Notes under the pieces: generated by a model
The model's database searches: none
What the model was told of the DNA's origin: nothing
Seen by the model: only the letters and a program-made list of their open reading frames with translations
Translations under genes and position numbers: made by a program
From: Alviniconcha marisindica
Taxonomy: Eukaryota; Mollusca; Gastropoda; Provannidae
Length of the DNA: 64,000 nucleotides
Reading direction: 5' to 3'
Assembly (NCBI GenBank): GCA_018857735.1
Contig: JABMCL010000813.1
Location: 531,001-595,000 of the forward strand
In this document: positions 40,925-64,000 of the stretch, piece after piece
Numbering within the stretch: the first letter of the stretch is position 1
How the letters are laid out: every line of letters begins with the position of its first letter

Positions 40925-41590
40925 CAGCCCTCCCGCCAACCCTGTCTTTGCCGTTGATCTGCTGATTGTTAGTTCACTTGTACCGGCGTCAAAGCTGATG
41001 CATTGCACTTCCTCACCACTGTGGCTGTGGAAGTAACAACCGTTTGTTCATGCTTAGCAGTTGCCATTCTTTGGAATGCTTACTTTGGAAGTAACAACCA
41101 TTTGTTCATGCTTAGCGATTGCCATTCTTTGGAGTGCTTACTTTGGAAGTAACAACCATTTGTTCATGCTTAGTGATTGCCATTCTTTGGAGTGCTTACT
41201 TTGGAAGTAACAACCATTTGTTCATGCTTAGTGATTGCCATTCTTTGGAGTGCTTACTTTGGAAGTAACAACTGTTTGCTCATTCTTACATATTTGAAAA
41301 CTGCAATTCTTCATAATTTTTTGGAAAGTAGCAATGGTTTCTTCATTCTTGTGTACATCAAACCTGATGCATTGCAGTTCTTCACAATTCTTTCCTCAGA
41401 AAGTCGCAACTGTTTGTTCATTTTTAGGTATTTGAAAGCTGATGCATTGCAATTCTGGATAATTCTTACTTTGGAAAGTATTAACTGTTTGTGTATTCTG
41501 ACATAGATAAATGCCAACACAGTACACTTCTTCATAACTCTGACTTTTTTGAAAGGAACAACGAATAAAAATAGAGACATATGCAAGCAT
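40925..41590 (+). other. METAP1: Probable METAP1 3'UTR
   Basis: Runs from the stop codon to an AATAAA at 41564-41569. It contains a 59-bp tandem repeat (about 41027-41290; GGAAGTAACAACCATTTGTT and following) of 4-5 units, followed by more diverged units. The 3' end is inferred only. Confidence 0.55.
41027..41500. repeat. 59-bp tandem repeat in METAP1 3'UTR
   Basis: Units contain GGAAGTAACAACCATTTGTT and CATGCTTAGTGATTGCCATT. The first four are close copies and later ones (to about 41500) are diverged and longer. Confidence 0.85.
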
Positions 41591-41629
41591 GAGTGTGCAC
41601 ACATGCACACACACGCCCGTGCACACATG

Positions 41630-41637
41630 CACACACA

Positions 41638-41699
<62 letters not shown>

Positions 41700-41700
41700 T
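41630..41700. repeat. (CA)n-(TA)n microsatellite
   Basis: CA dinucleotides run on into a short TA tract just after the probable METAP1 poly(A) signal. Confidence 0.95.
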
Positions 41701-41746
41701 TCTACTGTGTAGGACTCTGTGCTGTGGTTGTTTCTTATTTTTGATA

Positions 41747-42382
41747 CAGTGGAACCCCTCTTTAAAGACCAGCCTAAAAATCCAATTAAAGTGGTCTCTG
41801 AATAGGGATTCCAGACTGTTTCTCATTTACAGTGGAACCCGTCTTTAAAGACCAGCCTAAAAATGCAGTTACAGTGGTCTCAGAATAGGGACTCCAGACT
41901 GTGGTTGTTTCTCATTTTTAATACAGTGGAACCCCACTTTAAAGAGCAGCCTAAAAATGCAATTAAAGTGGTCTGAGAATAGGGTTCGTCCTTGGAATAG
42001 GGACTCCAGACTGTGGTTGTTTCTTATTTTTAATACAATGGAACCAAACTTTAAAGAGCAGTCTAAAAATGCAGTTAAAGTGGTCTGAGAATAGGGTTCG
42101 TCCTTGGTCAGGTCCTTGACAGGGAAGTGTGGACAGAAAGGTTCCGGGTGCCTGTGTGCATTTAGAATGGTCTTTCCAGGCAATCTGTTGTGCTGTAAAA
42201 ATACCTAAATTATTATTTTCAGAAAACAGTAGCCATATAGTGATCCACCTTATTATTTTTTAGAAAAAGTAGCCAATTACCTGAATTATGATTTTCAGAA
42301 AAACTAACCATGGAAAAGGGGTGCAGTTTCCTTTGTCGGGATGGTCTCTCATCAGCGTGGTCTTTCATTAGAGGTTCCACTG
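41747..42382. mobile_element. MITE-like element with TA target site and CAGTGGAACC terminal repeats
   Basis: The left end TA-CAGTGGAACCCCTCTTTAAA and the right end GGTCTTTCATTAGAGGTTCCACTG-TA are imperfect terminal inverted repeats flanked by TA on both sides. This fits a non-autonomous Tc1/mariner-superfamily element. The left terminus is repeated internally (about 41829, 41924, 42037), which gives tandem multiplication of the end. No transposase is present. Confidence 0.75.
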
Positions 42383-42384
42383 TA

Positions 42385-45000
42385 TTGGAGATACAATATG
42401 ATTTTGGACTTGGATTTTTTTTATACCTCCCCCCCCCCCCCACCCACCCACCACCATTGACATGTGATTGAATATTCAGAACATGTGACCAGTTGCTTGT
42501 TTGTGATAGTCTTGTTTGCTGATGGGATGTTGGAAACAAAGGGGTATCCTCTGTGTTATGTTTGATACAGTATTGGTAATCTGAGAGCATTTTGAGATTG
42601 ACTGACCCGTTTTTTATTTTGACTGCCCGTTTGGTTTGTGTGATGCGATCCAGGTCTTTAGTGTTTCATTCATTGTGTTGGTGAGTGTAACACGACTGTT
42701 TATCACAATTATGGATACTGCACATTTGAGCTTTTGCCCAATCTTACTTGATTGTACATGCATGCAAGTACTCCGTCTTTTTATTGCAGGTCTCATATTT
42801 ATAAAATAGTTAATTGTGTCCCAACTGTGAATCAAAATGTACATTTGCTGTGTCAGGCTGTTGCGTGTTAAAATCTCAACTTTTCAACACTGAAGTATAA
42901 GCACTTTCACAAAGTAAAGGCACCAACTTAATACAAGGACAGGCCTTTAAGAGGCAGTGGATCAGACTTTTAAACACCAACTCTGATGAAAAATTTCAGC
43001 TGACTTTTATTCAAATTATGAATCTCCTTGAACATTCCTTGAGACAGCAGCCACTGTAGAAAATCACTCATCATGTTTGTCAAGATGACTTTTTCAATCT
43101 ATCAGCATTTACTTCAGGGCGGTCCTGTTTGAAATGGGTCTGAGAGGGAAGATGGGAGAGAGAAGTGCTTTATCCGTGTTAAATAGTGTACATCTAGATT
43201 GCAAAGTAGCATTGTCTCTAACCCCTTGAACTTTATGCTTTGTTGTCACTAGAATATCCACTGAATATACTTACTTTTCTCACAAAGAATATGCTTATTT
43301 CCTCACAAAGAATGTACCTTTGGTGGAGTTTCCATACCTTGTATTTACTTGCCTGCCAGGTGGGAGAGAGTTACTGTCGGCAGTTCGGGTCTCCACTGTG
43401 TTGATGCAACATTTGTCGAGTGCTGTTAACTCCTCTGGTTTGTTGTTAGCTCCTCAGTTTGGCTTCAGAGAGGTGAACAGGGAGATGCTTAGTCGTGTTT
43501 GTTCACTGTGCCGCCCAGGGCTGCAGTTCCAGAACAGTGCGTCTGCCCCTACCTCCCTTGTTTTGTTTCAGTGTACACGGTACCTTTGTGTTGGGAGCCT
43601 GATTGAACAGTGTGCGTGTGTGTGTCCATGTGCGTATGCATGTGTGTGTGCATGCAGGTGTGGTGACAATCAGTAGCAATGTGGACTCCGACACTTCTGC
43701 TAATGTTACAAACTTGTGCTTTGAAACAGGGAGTAAAAGATGCACACTGCAAGTGGACTTTGGCATCGAAATTGCATGCAACCGATTGCTCCACTTGATT
43801 GTGCAAAGTGTATAAACTGTTCGTTCTGTCTCTGAAACTGGAAATATTTTTGAACCCAACTGTCCATTCAAAACCAGCGCCAGGTGCGACGAAGGAACCT
43901 GATGGTGAACTTGTAGAAAACTGTTGTGAAACCTGAGTCAAGCTTTTCCCCCCTCCTCAGTCAAGTATTTGCTTCTTTTTTGTACAAGTTTTGACAAAAC
44001 AAAGAATGAAACATTCTCATGGGAATTAAAAGAGACAATGACTGCTCTTTGTAAGGTGTGTGTGTAAGAGAGAGAGAGAGACTGATGATTTGTGTTTTTG
44101 TAACTGTACCAGGTGTGAATGTATGCACTGAAAGTGCATTGCCACAAACAAACAGAATACACACACTGTTCACTGTTCACCTACCCAAACTGCTCAATGA
44201 TTCACCAGTATGACAGAGTAGACTCGCCACACATTCTATCACTTTTTTGGGGGGGTCCAAGTTCCTGTGTTACTGGTAGGATACTATACTATCCTGTATG
44301 GAAATGTTAGTTTTTATGTCTCTCTCCACTAAGCAATCACTGGTGTGAGTCCTTGGCTAAGTACCTGCATGTAGTATCTCAAGCTCCTCTACACTCTAGC
44401 TATTGCGAGACACAGGCAGCTTGTGGTGGTTGCTTTTGCCCAGCAGTTCTGGGTTTAGCTCAGCAAACCATCTCACCAGTGGATCTAAGACTGAGACAAG
44501 TGCACATGTCATCAACGCAAATGGTTTTCTTAGGTGAGAGAAAAAGAAAATCAGGTGAGAGCCAAAATTGCAAATGACAAACTTTGTAAGTTAAGTAAAA
44601 ATCAAATGAGCAAGGTAGACCTGTGTTGCAAGCATCATGAAGCTCAGCACTGCAGCATTGTGAAATACCACTTGCAACAAAATCACGGGAGCACATTTAC
44701 TCCAGAAAAGTGCTGCTATCTGAACCTGCCAAGTCGATGCGCTAGTTTGGGCAGAAAAACACACAAAAACAATCTTCAGTAAATTTGCCAGCGAAAGTCA
44801 CTTCTTTATTAACTTGTTACAGATCAGTCACAACAATGGCTACACTGTATACTGCATACATTTTGGCACAAGTGGAGGACTTCAGAGTGCAGAGATTTTG
44901 TTACTACAGTTCCTGTCAGTTCAGCAGTGACTAAACTGCATACACATTGGCACGTGTGGATGCGCACTGCGAGTGGGGACAATTCTTATTGTTACAGCCT
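42385..45000. other. Intergenic region METAP1-ankyrin gene, part 1
   Basis: No gene seen. It contains a C-run near 42430, one copy of a dispersed repeat (43315-43450), short (TG) and (GA) tracts near 43610 and 44060, and otherwise unremarkable AT-rich DNA. Confidence 0.7.
43315..43450 (+). repeat. Dispersed repeat shared with 63665-63800
   Basis: ATACCTTGTATTTACTTGCC, TGCCAGGTG, CGGGTCT and TCGAGTGCTGTTAACTCC each have a counterpart in the same order at 63665-63800 (TACCTTGTATTTAGTCGCAT and on). The family is not recognised. Confidence 0.65.
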
Positions 45001-47620
45001 TTTCCACACTGAGTCTCTCAACAACAACAAAACGCTTGTTATATTCACATTACATAGACAATGATACTGATAAACACCAAATATTATGCTGTATATTGTA
45101 AATTTCATAATTCTTTGGCTCAGAGATACACAATGCAAGATCTGTATGAGATTTACACTGAAAGATCGGTATTCCCTTAAATGAATACTAATGGTAAATA
45201 CATGACAAAAAGACTGCAATGTCACCACAAAACACACGTACAGGTCTTGGCAAAGGTCTATGGTAATGAATAGTATTCTAGGAAGGTCGTGTTGGTTAAA
45301 GTATCCCAAGCCAAGTTATACATCTAATACATGCTGCAAGATCTTTATCCTGTTAAACGTGATGACAGTGGTCACTACATAACAAATGGCAGTGAACAAC
45401 CCCAAGTACATATCTCGGCAAAAGACTGTGGTCACGAATGATCCACTGAGCAAGATGGCTGTTCTTGAAAAAGTACCCGAGTTGAGCTACATAACAAAGT
45501 TGCAAATGGCAAGATCTCTATTCTGTTAAAGGAACTAGCCTTCTCAGTTACAGCATAAAAACAACAACAAAACTGATTTTTGTCCTTTCATTTGGGTCAT
45601 TTTCTTGCATAGCATTATTTTTTTTTGATCACATGAATTCCAGGTAGCTAATTTTATCAGAAAATGACCAATTACAGTGAACTAAAAATAGCGTGTGGTT
45701 AATCCTGGAGATGCCCCTTTTCTAGAACGCTGCAATACCTCACTCCACAGAGATGCACTCTTCAGAATGCTACGTATTTCTTCTGGACACAGATGCAAAA
45801 CTGAGAGCTTTTGGTGTTCTATCCATGACCTCAAACACTTTGGTGACATCAAACAAATGCAGGAAAGATTGCAAAATGTGGGAAATTGTCCTTGGAAAAC
45901 TAACTCAATATTAAACCAACAGTACCTTCAATCACAAACATTTTTCTATTCACCTATGTCATGCACTCGACCAGTTACATTTGGTTTGAATTTGAGAATT
46001 AGTTAGAAACTGGATTTTAACGTCCTGTGAACCGCAAAGGGTCACCTCAAGACAATCAAACTTTGAATTTGAGAAGGCTAGTTCTGTAATCACAATGAAA
46101 GTTACTAAAATGCAGTGAATAGCATTGAACACACCTTGGCAAATGGCTGTTGTAATAAATGATACACTTGGCAAGATTACTGTCTTTGTTGTAATACATG
46201 ATACGCTTGTCAAGATTACTGTCTTTTAAAAGTACAAAGATCTGAGCAGCATGTCTCACACACATTGCACATGCAAGACTCCTGTTCTGAACTTTCGGAA
46301 ATGGCAGCAGAGAACACTGAACACATCTTGGGAAAGGGGTGGTGGTAATCAACGCTACAATATATAGGACAAGACTGCTCTTCTTGAAAGTGTCTAGCGT
46401 CGAGTGACACATAATTACACATTGCAAGCCTCCACTGTTGTCGTTTTCTGTTTGAGGTGTCTCAACGTAGATTATTACTGAATTCTGTACAGCGCGCCAA
46501 GCTCTATTTTACGTTAGAGGTTTGTGCTTCATAAATATTTAATTAATATTAGTAGTAGCAGAATTCTTACACGCAACAACAGTGGTAAATAGCAGTCAAC
46601 AACATTATAGCAGTCAACAACATAAGACACTTGTCTTGGCAAAAGGGCTATTGTGATGAGTGGTTCACCTGGCAAGATGGACGTTCCCTGGCACTGAAGA
46701 ACACATGCTGATAAATAGCTGTTACTACAACAGTACTAGATTACGAACCCTCCAACACAGTGACAACGAGTCAGTGCAAATGGCACCAAACAACACGAAA
46801 CACATCCTGGCAAAAGGGCTGTTGTAATAAATGATACACTTGGCATTGTAATAAATGATACACTTGGCATTGTAATAAATGATACACTTGGCATCGTAAT
46901 AAATGATCCACTTGGTGTCATAATAAATGATCCACTTGGCGTCGTAATAAATGATCCACTTGGCAAGACTGCTGTTCTTTAAAAAGCATCTTCAGCTGAG
47001 TAGTAGCTCTCATACAAGTTGCAAACGCAAGATCGCTGTTCCGTTTGTCACAATGAAAGAGATTAAACAGCAATGAACAGCACTAGACCCAGGCCTTGCA
47101 AGGGGACGTGAAAATGAATGCCCCACTTGGTGAGAGTGCTCCAAAGCTCATCCTTTTGACATTCACCACATTCAATCCTCCCATGCCTTCAAAACAGTGT
47201 TGAAAACCTCACCTCTAGCCCTCCGCCCCTCCTACCTTCCTTCTATGCACCTGCGTAGGTGTGAGGAATACCACTTCATAATTATATCTTCTTTTTGAGG
47301 TTTTATGTGTACATTTTTGTTGATCATGAGAAGGGCAGTGTGCTCACCCTTGTCTGTGAGATACAGCACTTTTAAAATAACCGCTTTTACTATTATTAGA
47401 CTGCTCTTCTTGAAAACGTACCTACAGCCGAGTGGCACATTCTGACACTCACTGAAAGATCTATATTTCATAAAACAACATTAAAGTGGTCAATGTAAAT
47501 GGAAGCCAAAAACACCCACCAATGTCTTGACAATCGAGGGGATGTGGTGATGAACAATACATTTGGCAAGATCACCATTCTTGAGTACCAGAAGTCAAAT
47601 GACACACTGCCTGTACACCT
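45000..47620. repeat. Old, diverged tandem repeat of about 150-180 bp
   Basis: The block CTTGGCAAAAGGGCTGTTGT plus AATAAATGATACACTTGGCA and AAGATTACTGTTCTT recurs with heavy divergence near 45250, 45415, 46130, 46330, 46650, 46810, 47095 and 47530. Within it a young 24-bp sub-array (46830-46970) repeats AATAAATGATACACTTGGCA. No gene seen. Confidence 0.7.
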
Positions 47621-47954
47621 GTTCTTGCATACACTGGTGACATTTTTGGACTCTCCAGCTAATAGTAATAGATATGTTTCAGAACTTGAATACTGCATTT
47701 CATTTTCAGTATTTCAGCTAAACTATATATTTCAAAGCTTGAATACTGGATTTCAATATTTCAACTAAAATAACTGTTTCAGAAATTTTCAATACTGGAT
47801 TTCAGTATTTCCAGTTTCTGCAAGACTAAGCTAAAAACAACAGCTAAAAACTACAAAATAATCAAAAATGTGTCTGACATAAGCGGAAAATGATGAAGTA
47901 TTTGAGCAACACATGGAATCAATGCTTTCACTGGTGGCATGTCAATTCCCACAG

Positions 47955-47993
<39 letters not shown>

Positions 47994-48770
47994 AAATAGA
48001 CTGAGAATATCTCGAACAAAATTAGAGAATCAATGCTCATGTGTATTAATTTTCGGTACAAATTAATTTCAAGTCAAATATTCTCTTTTTTTCTCCTGTG
48101 AGCACAGAGTTTTAACTCCAATCCAACCACTTTTTCTTTCTTTCTTAAGAGCTAGTGTTTTCATCACCAGTGCCATACCAAGCACCTGTTCCTTTTTCTC
48201 CTGCAGCTGTGGAGTCTGTGCCTTCAGGATGCTTCAGGGACAGCTTAGTTCGGCCATTTTGTTGGACACAGTCTCTGATCCCACTCAGTTCTCCTTATTT
48301 TACACATTTAAATTCCCCTCTCCCACCCCCACCCCCCACCCCCCCACCCATGAACAGTGAGTTCTGGAGACTGTCAAATTACCTCAGCACTTCCACCAAT
48401 GAAAATGTCCAAATTAATATTCACTGGGAAAATCCCAACAAATGGCCATGTTTTCCTCTCAAGCTAAAGACTGGCAATGGAGCTAAGGGCTGATTCTGAA
48501 CAAAACCTTCAAAATCCCTAACGATGCATACTTACTGATGATGACAGATCTCTGCCGCAATCAGAGGCAAACTGCAATCATTTAAATGCTGGATTCGGAC
48601 TCAAATCATCATGAATCCCACCAGCCAGCACAGCATCACAAGATGAGAAGAAAAGCTTGTGAACAAAACGACAGGCTCAGGGCCGAATTTCCCTCTACAC
48701 GGCTGAAATAGCATTACTCTCTACATACAAACAAAAGTGCACACGCACAGGGATGAACTCAGCACGAAAA
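47620..48770. other. Intergenic DNA, nothing recognised
   Basis: Contains a (GA)n tract at about 47958-47990 and a C-rich run near 48325. No supported gene, although a 112-codon plus-strand open frame at 48155-48493 exists without recognisable content. Confidence 0.6.
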
Positions 48771-48779
48771 AATAAAAAC

Positions 48780-49050
48780 GCATACACACAGGGCTGAACT
48801 CAGCGCATTACCCTCTACATACAAACAAAAAAGGGCTGAACTCAGCGCATTACCCTCTACATACAAACAAAAAAGGACTGAACTCAGTGCATTACCCTCT
48901 ACATACAAACAAAAAAGGGCTGAACTCAGTGCATTACCCTCTACATACAAACAAAAAAGGGCTGAACTCAGTGCATTACCCTCTACATACAAACAAAAAA
49001 GGGCTGAACTCAGTGCATTACCCTCTACATACAAACAAAAAAGGGCTGAA
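48780..49050. repeat. 42-bp minisatellite
   Basis: About six units of CTGAACTCAGTGCATTACCC plus TCTACATACAAACAAAAAAG. It grades into the following 41-bp array, with which it shares CTGAACTCA and ACATACAAACAAAA. Confidence 0.93.
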
Positions 49051-50315
49051 CTCACCACATACAAACAAAAGTGCATACACATAGGGCTGCACTCAGCACA
49101 TACAAACAAAAGTGCATACACATAGGGCTGAACTCACCACATACAAACAAAAGTGCATACACATAGGGCTGAACTCACCACATACAAACAAAAGTGCATA
49201 CACATAGGGCTGAACTCACCACATACAAACAAAAGTGCATACACATAGGGCTGAACTCACCACATACAAACAAAAGTGCATGCACATAGGGCTGAACTCA
49301 CCACATACAAATAAAAGTGCATACACATAGGGCTGAACTCACCACATACAAATAAAAGTGCATACACATAGGGCTGAACTCACCACAACAAATAAAAGTG
49401 CATACACATAGGGCTGAACTCACCACACACAAATAAAAGTGCATACACATAGGGCTGAACTCACACATACAAATAAAGTGCATACACATGGGCTGACTCA
49501 CACATACAAACAAAAGTGCATACACATAGGGCTGAACTCACCACATACAAATAAAAGTGCATACACATAGGGCTGAACTCACCACATACAAATAAAAGTG
49601 CATACACATAGGGCTGAACTCACCACATACAAATAAAAGTGCATACACATAGGGCTGAACTCACCACATACAAATAAAAGTGCATACACATAGGGCTGAA
49701 CTCACCACATACAAATAAAAGTGCATACACATAGGGCTGAACTCACCACATACAAATAAAAGTGCATACACATAGGGCTGAACTCACCACATACAAATAA
49801 AAGTGCATACACATAGGGCTGAACTCACCACACACAAATAAAAGTGCATACACATAGGGCTGAACTCACCACACACAAATAAAAGTGCATACACATAGGG
49901 CTGCACTCACCACACACAAACAAAAGTGCATACACATAGGGCTGCACTCACCACACACAAACAAAAGTGCATACACACAGGGCTGCACTCACCACACACA
50001 AATAAAAGTGCATACACATAGGGCTGAACTCACCACACACAAACAAAAGTGCATAAACATAGGGCTGAACTCACCACATACAAACAAAAGTGCATACACA
50101 TAGGGCTGAACTCACCACATACAAACAAAAGTGCATACACATAGGGCTGAACTCACCACATACAAACAAAAGTGCATACACATAGGGCTGAACTCAGCAC
50201 ATTACCATCTACGTGCAAACAAAAGCGCATACGCAGAGAGCTGAACTCAGCACATACAAAATGCATAGGCACAGGGCTGAACTCAGCACATTATCCTCTA
50301 CATACAAACAGAAGC
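49050..50315. repeat. 41-bp minisatellite, about 29 units
   Basis: Units are CTCACCACATACAAACAAAA plus GTGCATACACATAGGGCTGAA. On the minus strand each unit offers GTGGTGAGTT, a 5' splice-like motif. The array lies downstream of the ankyrin/SOCS gene's stop codon and could be in its 3' flank or 3'UTR. Confidence 0.93.
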
Positions 50316-50654
50316 GCACACACACACACCAACCACCAGCACTCTCACTCCAAAGTTTATCTTGTCAAGACACACAGATCAAACAAAATTCCAAACAATT
50401 ACTACAAATCCCTAGTTTTGGCATGAGTCAACTGACTGCAACAAAACAATCTAGGATTATGTGAAGCGGTATATGGCCACAGCTGTACTCTCAAAGCTGA
50501 ACAATAAAGCACCTGCCTGAGCGGCCAGCGTAACAGATTATTTTAGCAAACCGAACATGTGTGTCAAACAATAAACAAATTACTTCACTCCGTGATACCA
50601 CTAAACGAGTGAACTGTAGGAAGAGCTGCGCAGCATAAACAATGATGCCGCACT

Positions 50655-62809
<12,155 letters not shown>

Positions 62810-62871
62810 GACTGATGCCGATGTTGCTCAGAGTTATCCTTTCCTAGTTCGTCTGCAATGGACACGCCCAC

Positions 62872-64000
62872 TTTTTTTCTTCTTTTACTTTCTTTTTACG
62901 TGATATTGTATATAATAAAACGATCACCGAGATCTGACTCTACAACGGGGTTGCTGGAGAAGCAAATTAAAACCCATTTCAACAAATTCAAAAGCTGATT
63001 AGGTCTACATGAGAAAAATTCAGGGTAAGCCAAAGTTACCGAACGATGTGACTTATTCTAGTCGCACGGTGATAGCAGTTGACAACACCAGGGTCATCTC
63101 TTGTACTATGTAGACGACCAACTTCTTCACCCTGAGAGGGTGTATGTGTGTTTAGCTGTAACCTGCCACTTGGCAGTTTGGGCAGAATGACCGGGGTCTT
63201 TATGTGCTATTGCGCTAACACGGTGGAGGAACGCCGCCGGGATACCAAAATAACAGCGGCACAGAAAACGGGTCCAGGGTAACAAATTAAAGAAGCTTCG
63301 CGGGGCCTATAGGTAGAAATGGCGGGGGGGGGGGGGGGGGGAATCAATACACATAGCAATTTTTCACCGAGTTCTCGTCCTGCTTGTTAAAAATCAAAGT
63401 TTGAAAGTCGCGAAAATACGACCATGAGTACCGTTACGTTAAAGTCAAGTTGTGCCCAAGTTGTGTCAATGACGTCATAAACAAGGCCAGAATCCCTTCA
63501 TTGGTAAAGAGTGCTGCGACCCGAGAAGCTCAAAATCAATACGAAGCCGAAAAAGTGTTCAGAACCCACAAACGAAGTATGCAGATGATAATAGTTGCAC
63601 CATATGGGGCATACTGAAGAATTGATTGCTGATTTTTTGGTCTGTTTGTTATTTATTTATTAGAGGATGTACCTCTGGTTTATGTACCTTGTATTTAGTC
63701 GCATGCCAGGTGAGGGTTACGGTAAGCAACGCGGGTCTTTGTTGTTGTGTTTATATGTGACGTTTTTCGAGTGCTAATTAACTCCCTTACGAGTTGATTC
63801 TGCACATGCGCTCTGGGCCTCTTTCTGTTTCAGATTATTTAAGTTGAAATTCAACCCAGGTGCGAGAAGAAAAAAAACCCCATTTAACACAAATTCTTGC
63901 ACTTTCTAATTAAAAGTGTTTATGACCAAAAGATGATTGAAACGGAAATAACCGCAACCAATCAAGATTATTTCGACAGAATCTGGTTTCGACGGAATAG
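62872..64000. other. Upstream flank of the ASB gene
   Basis: No gene is recognised. It contains a poly-G run at about 63324-63341 and one copy of a dispersed repeat at 63665-63800. The promoter of the minus-strand gene should lie here, but no TATA or CpG signal can be assigned with confidence. Confidence 0.6.
63665..63800 (+). repeat. Dispersed repeat shared with 43315-43450
   Basis: Collinear blocks (TACCTTGTATTT, TGCCAGGTG, CGGGTCT, TCGAGTGCTAATTAACTCC) match the copy at 43 kb in the same orientation. Confidence 0.65.

Noticed and set aside
48155..48493. 112-codon plus-strand open frame as a small gene
   Set aside because: Low-complexity proline run, no splice or family evidence, and no recognisable domain.

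Overview
This is intron-rich animal DNA with many microsatellites and minisatellites, tRNA-derived SINEs, LINE fragments and TA-flanked inverted-repeat elements. Gene structure and protein similarity point to a lophotrochozoan, most likely a mollusc. The species cannot be named from the sequence. Every gene model here was built by hand from splice signals, reading phase and remembered family sequence. No search or alignment was run.

Three protein-coding genes are supported. (1) Positions 2676-19502, plus strand: the 3' half of an MRP1/ABCC1-type ABC exporter. It starts with four tandem, homologous, same-phase 311-bp alternative exons for one part of the second membrane domain. Eight constant exons follow, covering the rest of that domain, the second nucleotide-binding domain and the C-terminus. 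(2) Positions 28175-40924, plus strand: a complete 13-exon methionine aminopeptidase 1 gene (381 aa) with all catalytic ligands present. (3) Positions 62809-50655, minus strand: a complete 10-exon ankyrin-repeat/SOCS-box gene (about 718 aa), probably a substrate receptor for a Cullin-5 ubiquitin ligase.

Layout: 1-2600 is minisatellite DNA in an ABCC1 intron; 2676-8196 holds the alternative exons; 8197-12908 is a long intron; 12909-19502 holds the constant exons; 19503 to about 22.9 kb is a probable 3'UTR. From 22.9 to 28.1 kb there is intergenic DNA with an intact SINE and LINE remnants. METAP1 runs from 28.2 to 41.6 kb. A repeat-rich gap fills 41.7-50.6 kb. The ankyrin/SOCS gene fills 50.6-62.8 kb, and 62.8-64 kb is its upstream flank.

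The two most interesting observations are these. First, the four-member exon cassette in ABCC1 has a length (311 nt) that makes inclusion of two or three copies frameshifting, as expected for mutually exclusive splicing. Second, all three genes carry minisatellites that appear to be seeded by their own exon-intron junctions. The repeats consist of multiplied copies of a real 5' or 3' splice site with the adjoining exon edge. One array (52.0-52.95 kb) repeats a good splice donor every 21 nt, and its first seven units stay in frame without a stop. It could therefore add 0 to 7 heptapeptides to the ankyrin protein by donor choice.
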